A DNA stretch of 23,329 nucleotides from the NCBI GenBank assembly GCA_002746365.1, contig NVWZ01000002.1:45534-68862 (forward strand), in the 5' to 3' direction. Made by a program: the position numbers and the translations under genes. The notes beneath the pieces were generated by a model. It worked only from the letters and a program-made list of their open reading frames with translations, was not told the origin of the DNA and ran no database searches. This DNA is from Thiotrichaceae bacterium. Lineage in GTDB: Bacteria; Pseudomonadota; Gammaproteobacteria; SZUA-229. Positions 8,288 through 15,883 of the stretch are shown in pieces; position 1 is the first letter of the stretch, and each line of letters begins with the position of its first letter.

Positions 8288-8376
8288 CGTCTTCTCCGAA
8301 TGTTTGTATCGGAGGACCAGCGTCCTTAGGTAAGCTAAAATCACTGGATTCCCGACACAAGCATTCGGGAATGACG
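8288..8376. repeat. palindromic repeat element, family A copy 1 (prsK-prsR gap)
   Basis: The left arm (8288-8313) and right arm (8351-8376) form an imperfect hairpin; the right arm contains CTGGATTCCCGA just inside and CGGGAATGAC at its end. The right half closely matches the element at 13184..13261 (same CTGGATTCCCGA and TTCGGGAATGAC flanks, differing core), so these are two members of one dispersed family. The left arm of this copy is more degenerate. It lies between the prsK stop and the prsR start. Confidence 0.7.
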
Positions 8377-8435
8377 ATAGCTCGAAGTTAGCGAGACAAT
8401 AGCGTAGTAGTACAGTAATCTATAGTTACAAAATT

Positions 8436-10496
8436 TTATATAGCAGCAGGAATAGTCAGTCTAAAACATGTGCCAACATTTACCTCGCTCTTTACTTCTA
8501 TCTGCCCGCCGATAGCCAGTATGATTTCTCTTGATTCATAAACACCTATACCCATTCCCTTTGAGCCTTTTGTCGTTTTAAACGGCTTAAATAAGTTATT
8601 TTGAATAAAGTCATTACTCATACCGCAACCAGTATCTTCAATTTCAATAACAACACCTTCGGTTGAACGTTTTTGAGAAATGGTCACTTTTCCTGCGTCA
8701 TCAGTCGCATCCTGAGCATTTTGAACAAGATGACCAAGTATGGATAACAATTGATTTTTATCCGCTTTAACAATAAATGAGGATGATTCGCAACCTAGTA
8801 TCGGTACGGGTTTACCTCCCGCTATTTGTCGATTGTGAACCAGTTCCTCTAACACGGATACAATATTAACTTTACTCGATTGACTGGTTGCCACTTTGCC
8901 ACTTAACACTCCCATCATTTTATTCATTTTCATAACAGAGTTATTAATGGTTTTAAACACATCTTCCATAAACAAAGGATTATCTTTGTGTTTTTCAGCA
9001 TTACTGGAGATTAATGAGAGTTGTGCAACTAAATTTTTAATATCATGAACCACATAGGTCGACACTTTATTAAAATTTTCAAATTGCCTGACTTCAGCAA
9101 GTGCTTCTGATGCATTCATCTGCTCCAGGAAAGCTGCGACCTGTCTGGCTGCTGTTTTTAATAGATCACTGTCTTCCCAGTTAAACGTTTTTTTACGTGC
9201 TGCCGAATGATCGAGCACTATAAAACCAATCAGTAAATCATTGTATATAAGCGGGACTATTAACCAGGGATCAACCTTTTTTACCCAATCGGGCAATTCG
9301 AGGTAACCTAATCGGTTATAGACTTCTGGCTGAGTAAGAAATTCATCAACACTGATGACGAACTCATGCTCCTCCATAAATTTAGGCAATGCAGTTTCTG
9401 CGGGTTCTCTATCCGTTATATGCTGCATTTCCCAGGTATCCACGCATGAAAAAAATCCATTATCTTCACGCAGCCATAACATACCTCCAGGGCTCTCGAT
9501 AATTTGGGCAATTGATTTAATCGTATTGTGGTAAAGCTCCTTTTCTTCACTTGATACCGCAATAGTTCGAATAAAACGCAGCCATTCTTCACGATAATCG
9601 TATTTATATGGGTAGAAGTGCTTGTTCACAAGAACATAAAGTCGTGCACGTATGCGCCGGGATGACACGAAAAGCGCTAACAAAAGGACTGTTATGAATA
9701 AAAAGATTGCCTGTGCAACCAGGCCCCAGTTACCACCAAAATCACGGACGTAGTAACCGGCAATCCCCATGAACATTAAATAAATGCCACTGGCTAATAA
9801 AGTAGTGGTATGAAAAACAACGCGACGAGAAATAAATATTTCTGGTGACCATAGCGGGTCTCGGGAAATAGAGATACCAATTAATGGAATAGTAAGAGCA
9901 TAAATAAAGCCCCTCGCCTGCCACAGGACATCATCGATTCGCTGGTATAACAAAGCATCTGAGTACATATAAAAATCATATAGGTACATGCCTAACAGGC
10001 CCAGGCACAAGTATTTAATCGCCCATTTTTGTTCTGTACGAGTATTACGGTAGACCTGCTCTATCAGTGCAATACCTATAATTGAAACCAGAAGGTTCAG
10101 TGCGATTAGATATTCAATATCACCCAGTATAAAAATATCACCAAATGCATAGCTCAAAAATTCCGGCACAGCCAATACAATGACGAAGAGCAGAACTGAT
10201 AGTTTTATTTTTTTTATCGTTTTTTTCTTGAAACGATTGCTATATGAAAGGCACAATAACTGTACTAGAAGAAGCAACCACGACGTACCTTTTAAATATT
10301 CTATTATCGATACACGTATTGGAAAAGTTGAAACCAATGATTCATAAGCTAGAATAAACGCCCAAATGCAGTTCACACTTGCGGCAATTAATAATGCTTT
10401 TTTTGTAGAACCTTTATGTCTATCAGTTAGCAGAATTGCTAAAAATATAAGGAACGTGAAGGCGCTTATTGAATAACCAACTGCACCTATATTCAT
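8436..10496 (-). CDS. prsK: membrane sensor histidine kinase PrsK
   Basis: The protein has 686 residues. The first ~280 are hydrophobic, with about eight or nine membrane segments, as in PrsK proteins of exosortase loci. A GAF-like region follows (about 305-460; VPLIYNDLLIGFIVLD), then the dimerisation helix with phospho-acceptor His484 in VVHDIKN, and a HATPase_c domain with N-box LVQNAQDATDD (590-600), G1 DTGCG (621-625) and G2 KGMGIG (646-651). All catalytic motifs are intact. The signal is unknown; the polytopic N-terminus suggests a membrane or envelope cue. The response regulator follows downstream on the same strand, about 260 bp away and across a palindromic repeat. GGG about nine bases before the ATG is a modest ribosome site. 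Confidence 0.9.
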   Translation of the reverse strand: MNIGAVGYSISAFTFLIFLAILLTDRHKGSTKKALLIAASVNCIWAFILAYESLVSTFPIRVSIIEYLKGTSWLLLLVQLLCLSYSNRFKKKTIKKIKLSVLLFVIVLAVPEFLSYAFGDIFILGDIEYLIALNLLVSIIGIALIEQVYRNTRTEQKWAIKYLCLGLLGMYLYDFYMYSDALLYQRIDDVLWQARGFIYALTIPLIGISISRDPLWSPEIFISRRVVFHTTTLLASGIYLMFMGIAGYYVRDFGGNWGLVAQAIFLFITVLLLALFVSSRRIRARLYVLVNKHFYPYKYDYREEWLRFIRTIAVSSEEKELYHNTIKSIAQIIESPGGMLWLREDNGFFSCVDTWEMQHITDREPAETALPKFMEEHEFVISVDEFLTQPEVYNRLGYLELPDWVKKVDPWLIVPLIYNDLLIGFIVLDHSAARKKTFNWEDSDLLKTAARQVAAFLEQMNASEALAEVRQFENFNKVSTYVVHDIKNLVAQLSLISSNAEKHKDNPLFMEDVFKTINNSVMKMNKMMGVLSGKVATSQSSKVNIVSVLEELVHNRQIAGGKPVPILGCESSSFIVKADKNQLLSILGHLVQNAQDATDDAGKVTISQKRSTEGVVIEIEDTGCGMSNDFIQNNLFKPFKTTKGSKGMGIGVYESREIILAIGGQIEVKSEVNVGTCFRLTIPAAI

Positions 10497-10551
10497 TTGA
10501 ATAAACCCGTTATAAAAAACATTTATCCGTCCATTATGACTAGAATCATCC

Positions 10552-10637
10552 TGTCATCCTGAGCGAAGCCGAAGGATCTTATGCTTCTTATGCTAATCAC
10601 ATACTGATAAGATCTTTCGGCTTCGCTCAGGATGACA
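10552..10637. repeat. 31-bp near-perfect inverted repeat between prsT and prsK
   Basis: The left arm 10552-10582 begins TGTCATCCTGAGCGAAGC and pairs with 10607-10637 at 30 of 31 positions around a 24-base spacer. The GTCATCCTGAGCGAAG core is a sequence seen as a dispersed intergenic repeat in many bacterial genomes. In RNA it would form a very stable stem between the prsT stop and the prsK start, so it could protect the upstream message or attenuate readthrough. No T-run follows, so it is not a standard intrinsic terminator. Confidence 0.85.
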
Positions 10638-10670
10638 ACACGCAAAGTGAACAACATCCACCATTCGTAA

Positions 10671-13046
10671 CTATAATTCTTTTAATGCTGCTTCTGCCAT
10701 TTCTTTTTGTTTAAATGCCTTATTACCTTCAAGACTTTTTTCAAGATAAATTTTTGCTTTTACTTTATCGCCAGCCATTTTATTCGCCATACCTAGATGA
10801 TAATTAAATACATTAATTTTCGGCGCTTTTTCAACTACTTTAGATAATACTTCTACTGCTTTTTGAGTATCCCCTAGTTTGTAATACACCCAGCCAATCG
10901 TATCAAGGAAAACGGGGTGATTGCTTTCTTCAAGTTTAGTAATAAGGGTTTTAGCAGTTTTTAAGTCTGCGTCATTATCCCCATAGTCAGACAGCATAGA
11001 CACCAAGTTATTTACGACCAACAGATTGTCAGGATATATTTCGTACAAATCCCTGTATACATCTAATGCTTTTACATAAGTCTCTTCTGTTTCATACAAA
11101 CCAGCTAATTTCAATGCTATCTTCAGGCTACTTTTTATGCCTGATCTACCTTTTTCAAGAATTGACTTATCCGAAACTGAATCTTTTTTGATTTGATATA
11201 TTTTTGAAAGCAATAAATACGGCTCTTCAATACTTGAGTTAATTGTGACGACCTCATTAAGCAATGAGGCTGCAGAATCAACTTTTTTATTGACCATATA
11301 CACTTTTGCTAGCAATATTTTTAACTGAACATCATCTGTAGTGGACACTAATTCTGCTTTTATTCTCTTTTCGACAATATCAAACTTTTTTTCTTGCATC
11401 TGAATATTGGTTAATAAAACTAACAATTTCCTATTGTCTTTAACATTAAAATAACCTTTTTCTAATAACGAAATAGCACCTTCTTTATCATTATTCTGAA
11501 TATAATAAGGGATAGCCTGCAAATAACCATTTGGTTTATCTGGATACAGATCTCTTAGCGTTTTAGCAATCTCATAAGATTTTTCTTGAGCATTGTTTTT
11601 ATTATAAATTGCAGTTTTTAATGACAAACCCTCATAATCATTTTCTTTTAAATTATTATAGTCATTGATGATTTTTTCAGCCTGTTTAATATCACGAGTG
11701 ACATGGTATTTTGCAAGTGTTAACAACGCATCAGCATTTGTTCTATTATTCTCATAAGCATTATTTAATATACTATTAACCTGCCCTTCATTATTTTCCT
11801 GCTGATAAACGGCTGCTAATAATAGAAACGCATTAATGTTCTCTGGCGTTTCTTTTGTGACAATACGTAAAGAGATTATAGCTTGCTCATAATCTTTATC
11901 ACGTACGGCAAATCTAGCTCTTAGGAAATTCACCTGGGGATCATTAGGCGAAATTAATAACGCATCCTCAACCACTTTGGCCGCTTTATCAAATTCCTTA
12001 TCATTAATATAAATCAAAGCTAGCGCTGTACGCGCAGTAATCCCTGTCGTTTCTTCTGAAAAATCACTGCTTGCATCTTTATAAACTTTAATAGCCGATT
12101 CCTTATCAGCATTCAAAACATATAACTCAGCCAGAGCTATTCTCAACTTTCCTAAGCTATTATTCTCAGACACATATAAATTCAATTCCTTTATTGCTTC
12201 ATCCTCACCCTTTATAACTCTAATATATTTTATTAAGGTTAATAGTCTATTTTCATTTGCTGGATCATTTTCAATTGACTCACGAAGTGTTTTTTCTGCT
12301 TTAGTTTTATCATCTATCCTGGAATAAAAAGCAGCCAGGTTATTATAACTTGAAATGTTATTCGGATTTCTTTCTAAAAAACCTTTATACATCGATTCAG
12401 CACGTTCATAGTCTTTATTTGCGACAAGAATAGTTGCTAGTAATTTATTTAAATTTTCATTGTCTGGATTATTCTTTAATGCAGCATCTAACACCTTTAT
12501 AGCTTCAGCTTCATTTTTGTCTCTAACATAGAGAGCAGCTAAAAATGCAACACTTTCAACATGGTAAGGATCCTGCTTAACAATACCTTTTGCTATTTTA
12601 ATCGATTCATCTAGTTTCTTTTCTCTCAAAGCAATAGCTGCTTTCAATAATAAACCATCAGAATTATTTGGCTCTTTTGATAAAACAAAATCAACTTTTT
12701 CTTGCGCCTTGTCAAAATCATTCATTAACAAAAGATAGAAACGACCTAGTCTTGCATGGTTTTCCAACAACTCTGGCTTAAGCTCTTCTGCTTTTAAATA
12801 ATTACCATAGGCTTTCCTGTATTCTTTTTGTTGCTCAAAAACTTTACCAAGCTGATGGTAGGCTTCACCATCTTTTGGATCAATCTGCAATACATTTTTA
12901 AGTTCTATTCTTGCTTTGTCAAAATTACCCGATGCAAATGAAGACTTAGCCTTTTCCAAATAAACGGCCTTTCTCTCTTCTGCGCCACCACAGGAGATTA
13001 ACGTATAAGCAAAAAGTGTTAATAATAAAAGTTTGTATAATTTCAT
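10671..13046 (-). CDS. prsT: TPR-repeat lipoprotein PrsT
   Basis: This is a 791-residue lipoprotein: MKLYKLLLLTLFAYTLISCGG has a lipobox LISC with Cys19. Nearly the whole mature chain is TPR repeats, visible as regularly spaced ALxxNPDN/xxPNN turns and AxxxL helices (for example DKARIELKNVLQIDPKDGEA at 43-62). It matches the PEP-CTERM-system TPR protein PrsT in architecture, though somewhat shorter than the roughly 900 residues I recall for the family. The likely role is a periplasmic scaffold for polysaccharide or sorted-protein assembly; the exact partner is not known from sequence. TAAGG eight bases before the ATG is a good ribosome site. It is upstream of prsK-prsR and about 300 bp downstream of the sulfurylase gene, separated by repeats, so it may have its own promoter. 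Confidence 0.9.
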   Translation of the reverse strand: MKLYKLLLLTLFAYTLISCGGAEERKAVYLEKAKSSFASGNFDKARIELKNVLQIDPKDGEAYHQLGKVFEQQKEYRKAYGNYLKAEELKPELLENHARLGRFYLLLMNDFDKAQEKVDFVLSKEPNNSDGLLLKAAIALREKKLDESIKIAKGIVKQDPYHVESVAFLAALYVRDKNEAEAIKVLDAALKNNPDNENLNKLLATILVANKDYERAESMYKGFLERNPNNISSYNNLAAFYSRIDDKTKAEKTLRESIENDPANENRLLTLIKYIRVIKGEDEAIKELNLYVSENNSLGKLRIALAELYVLNADKESAIKVYKDASSDFSEETTGITARTALALIYINDKEFDKAAKVVEDALLISPNDPQVNFLRARFAVRDKDYEQAIISLRIVTKETPENINAFLLLAAVYQQENNEGQVNSILNNAYENNRTNADALLTLAKYHVTRDIKQAEKIINDYNNLKENDYEGLSLKTAIYNKNNAQEKSYEIAKTLRDLYPDKPNGYLQAIPYYIQNNDKEGAISLLEKGYFNVKDNRKLLVLLTNIQMQEKKFDIVEKRIKAELVSTTDDVQLKILLAKVYMVNKKVDSAASLLNEVVTINSSIEEPYLLLSKIYQIKKDSVSDKSILEKGRSGIKSSLKIALKLAGLYETEETYVKALDVYRDLYEIYPDNLLVVNNLVSMLSDYGDNDADLKTAKTLITKLEESNHPVFLDTIGWVYYKLGDTQKAVEVLSKVVEKAPKINVFNYHLGMANKMAGDKVKAKIYLEKSLEGNKAFKQKEMAEAALKEL

Positions 13047-13183
13047 AGTATTGCCTTACGTAAATGTTTAATTTGAATTATAAAATAATTTTTTTGTTAT
13101 ATATTTTCAGGCTTGCAAGGTCCTTCGACAAGGCTCTTCAGCAAGTTTAAATCGACCTGAAATTCCAAAATCGTTTCTTTTGC

Positions 13184-13261
13184 TGTCATTCCCGAAAGTT
13201 TTATCGGGGGTCTAGGAGCTTAAACCTTCTGGATTCCCGATAAAAACTTTCGGGAATGACA
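13184..13261. repeat. palindromic repeat element, family A copy 2 (upstream of prsT)
   Basis: The left arm 13184-13208 (TGTCATTCCCGAAAG...) pairs with 13236-13261 (CCCGATAAAAACTTTCGGG...), differing only by one T in a T-run. The interior (13209-13226) is itself partly palindromic. Its right half shares CTGGATTCCCGA and TTCGGGAATGAC with the element at 8288..8376. The rest of this 298-bp gap also holds fragments resembling other dispersed repeats (CCTTCGACAAGGCTC near 13122, ACAAGGCTCAGAATGAC near 13291). Confidence 0.75.
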
Positions 13262-13344
13262 GGCCACGCTTTTAAGCGATCACTTGTACCAACAAGGCTC
13301 AGAATGACTGCTATAACGAGAATGACAGTTAGACAATAATAGCA

Positions 13345-15066
13345 TCATTGCCCAATATATCCTTCTCGAATCAAATATAAATAGATATCCTGAGCTGCCT
13401 GCATTGGGCTAACATTTTTTGTGTCGACCCTAATTTCAGGATTTTCTGGCACATCATAAGGATCACTTATCCCAGTAAATTCAGGAATTATGCCTTTTCT
13501 TGCCTTGGCGTATAAACCCTTTCTATCCCGGCTCTCACATTCTTCGATTGAAGTGGATACATGGATTTCTATAAATGAGCCGTATTCTTCAATTTTGCCA
13601 CGCACTTCTCTTCGGATATCTTTATAGGGCGCGATGGGAGCACATATTGCCACGCCACGGTTTTTTGTGATTTCACTTGCCACATACCCTATTCTACGTA
13701 CATTTGTATTTCTATCCTTACGTGAAAAGCCTAACTCACTGGATAGATTATGCCGTACGGCATCACCATCTAGTAACGTGACTGGCCGAGCCCCTTCTTC
13801 AATAAACTTGGCATATATTATTCTTGCCAGTGTTGATTTGCCCGAACCTGAGAAGCCGGTAAAAAACAAGGTTAAACCTTGCTTTGAACGTGAAGGATAG
13901 GCTTTTCGTAAGGCATTCAAAACCTCGGGGTAGCTCACCCACTTAGGGACTTCTTCTTGTTTTAAAAGTGAGTTCAAAACTCGGCTATTGGAAAATGATT
14001 CACTGCTGCATAAAGGTTGCCTGGTAGCTGTTCGAGTTATAAATCGTTCTTTATCCTCATCGTAACAAAGCTCCTCAATATTAATAATTTTAATCTCAAT
14101 GTTATCTTTGTATTGTTCAAGATATTGTTGCGAAGAACCCGTTGGATAAAAACGTTTGCCCGAATCACGTACATTAGGTGGGCCAGCATGTTCTGGCCCA
14201 ACAATATAATGAGAACAACCGTAATTTTGCCGAATAATGGCATTCATCAGCGCCTCACGAGGCCCAGCCATACGCATTGCCATGGGTATTAAAGCTAACT
14301 CAACTAAACTTTTAGGGTATTGTTGCAATATTGCTTCGTAACAATGCACACGACTGTAATAATGTAGATCACCTGGTTTAGCCATGCCCACAACAGGATG
14401 CAGTAATATATGTGCACCTGCTTGTTTTGCTGCGCGCATAGTCATTTCATAATGAACTGCATGCATAGGTTTACTGGTGTGGAAAGCAACAATCGAACGC
14501 CACCCTAGCTTTTCAAAATGCAGACGCAACTCTTTAGGTGTATAACGATGGCTTTCAAAATCATAGTGAAACGGACTCTGTACTGCATCAACTCGACCGC
14601 CAATATAAACATCACCCACTTCATTCATTAAATAATGAACACCAGGGTGTTCTATATCTGTTGTTGCATAAACTTGTTCGGCTTCGCTCTTTTTATCAGG
14701 TTCCCACATTGTTTCAACGGTGAGAATGGCTGGCATAAAACCTTCTATATCACGAAGCGCTATTTTATCACCAACGTTAATACTCTTAGCTTGTTCTTTA
14801 GACACATCAAGATAGTAAGGAAGTGGCCATGTAGTACCATCAGGTAGCGCTGTTTTATTTACAACAGACTCATATTCATTCTGGTTCATAAAACCAGTCA
14901 ATGGTGACAGCGCACCGGTTATAAGAAGTTCGAGATCACACTGTTGGCGTTGACTAAGTGTTATTGCCTGATAATTTTCCGACTCAGTTTTTATATGTTC
15001 AGCACTAGCATCATTGAGCAATAAACCGACTAATGATCCCTTATAGGGAGAAATCAAATGATCCAT
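13345..15066 (-). CDS. bifunctional sulfate adenylyltransferase / APS kinase, sulfurylase motifs divergent
   Basis: The protein has 573 residues in two parts. Residues 1-390 follow the ATP sulfurylase fold: an N-terminal PUA-like domain (LLITGALSPLTGFM at 47-60), then the catalytic domain. Residues 397-573 are a complete APS kinase: P-loop GFSGSGKST (404-412), LDGDAVRHNLSSELGFS (432-448), and GLYAKARKGIIPEFTGISDPY (517-537). The product would be PAPS, the sulfate donor. The sulfurylase active-site motifs depart from the usual forms: QTRNPxHxxH is here HTSKPMHAVH (196-205) and GRDHAGP is GPEHAGP (290-296), so two usually conserved arginines are replaced while both histidines of the HxxH remain. 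MRMAGPREAL (264-273) is intact. The gene starts 13 bases after the BY-kinase gene, in the same operon. Confidence 0.85.
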   Translation of the reverse strand: MDHLISPYKGSLVGLLLNDASAEHIKTESENYQAITLSQRQQCDLELLITGALSPLTGFMNQNEYESVVNKTALPDGTTWPLPYYLDVSKEQAKSINVGDKIALRDIEGFMPAILTVETMWEPDKKSEAEQVYATTDIEHPGVHYLMNEVGDVYIGGRVDAVQSPFHYDFESHRYTPKELRLHFEKLGWRSIVAFHTSKPMHAVHYEMTMRAAKQAGAHILLHPVVGMAKPGDLHYYSRVHCYEAILQQYPKSLVELALIPMAMRMAGPREALMNAIIRQNYGCSHYIVGPEHAGPPNVRDSGKRFYPTGSSQQYLEQYKDNIEIKIINIEELCYDEDKERFITRTATRQPLCSSESFSNSRVLNSLLKQEEVPKWVSYPEVLNALRKAYPSRSKQGLTLFFTGFSGSGKSTLARIIYAKFIEEGARPVTLLDGDAVRHNLSSELGFSRKDRNTNVRRIGYVASEITKNRGVAICAPIAPYKDIRREVRGKIEEYGSFIEIHVSTSIEECESRDRKGLYAKARKGIIPEFTGISDPYDVPENPEIRVDTKNVSPMQAAQDIYLYLIREGYIGQ

Positions 15067-15079
15067 TTTAATAGCGCTC

Positions 15080-15859
15080 TTATTTGTACCTGGCTTTATT
15101 TAATACTGTACCAAGAATATTAGTAACAGACATCAAATCTACCGCCTGTTCAAGTTCGACCTGCTTGGTCGTATCATCTTCAACAACGATTAACGCGCAG
15201 TCTACACAGGGAACAAAAGACACGGTATCAGCAACATTTAGAATAGGTGGCATATCAAAAATAACAATTCTTTTAGGATAACGATGCTTCAACTCTTCGA
15301 CTAAAGAACACATCTTTGGTGAACCTAACATTTCTGTAGAATTCATTAATGGTTCACCACCAGGCAAAATCACAAAGTGATCGATATCACCCGGCCGGAT
15401 TAAAACATCCGCTAAATCGACATCGCCTTTTAGATAATCACTTAGCCCTATTTCTGGTGATATACCAAAGTAATTATGCAGCTCTGGCTTTCGTAAGTTC
15501 CCATCGACAAGAAGCACAGTATATTCGATTTCTTTAGCCATACTGATACCAAGATTTATCGCTGTTGTTGTTTTTCCTTCATCTACCCCAACGCTGGTTA
15601 TCGCTAAGGAACTCCATTGGTGCTCTTCCATACGCTGCATAACCTGAGTACTTAAAATTTTAAATGCATCAGCATAATCATTATGCTCCATTGCACTTAA
15701 AATTCTATTTTCACGTTGCAAATCAGTATGTCCCCCTACGGACTTCGTTCTTGTATATTCTATTGATTGTACATCCTGCACCTGACTGGCATCAGAGACG
15801 AAATTTTTTCCTTCTCTTTGCAATCTAGCTCGTTCTAATGCTTGTTGAATTTTTTCCAT
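15080..15859 (-). CDS. exosortase-system BY-kinase (CpsD/CapB-like tyrosine autokinase/ATPase)
   Basis: This 259-residue cytoplasmic P-loop protein pairs with the chain-length determinant encoded 24 bp upstream. Walker A is GVDEGKTTTAINLG (91-104), Walker A' is VLLVDGNLRKPELH (115-128) and Walker B is IVIFDMPPIL (198-207). In family members, cycles of tyrosine phosphorylation of the C-terminal tail control polymer length. Here the chain ends NKARYK with a single terminal-region tyrosine rather than the usual Tyr cluster, as in several XrtA-associated kinases, so autophosphorylation may be reduced or use other residues. The N-terminal ~60 residues (MEKIQQALERARLQREG) are charged and helical. 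A fair ribosome site (GTGAGTG) precedes the ATG. Confidence 0.88.
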   Translation of the reverse strand: MEKIQQALERARLQREGKNFVSDASQVQDVQSIEYTRTKSVGGHTDLQRENRILSAMEHNDYADAFKILSTQVMQRMEEHQWSSLAITSVGVDEGKTTTAINLGISMAKEIEYTVLLVDGNLRKPELHNYFGISPEIGLSDYLKGDVDLADVLIRPGDIDHFVILPGGEPLMNSTEMLGSPKMCSLVEELKHRYPKRIVIFDMPPILNVADTVSFVPCVDCALIVVEDDTTKQVELEQAVDLMSVTNILGTVLNKARYK

Positions 15860-15883
15860 TAATCACTCACATAAATCTATTAA

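Noticed and set aside
8246..13344. Repeats around prs genes as a CRISPR array or insertion sequence
   Set aside because: There are only two copies of one palindrome and one of another, with no regular spacing, no cas genes and no transposase in the window.
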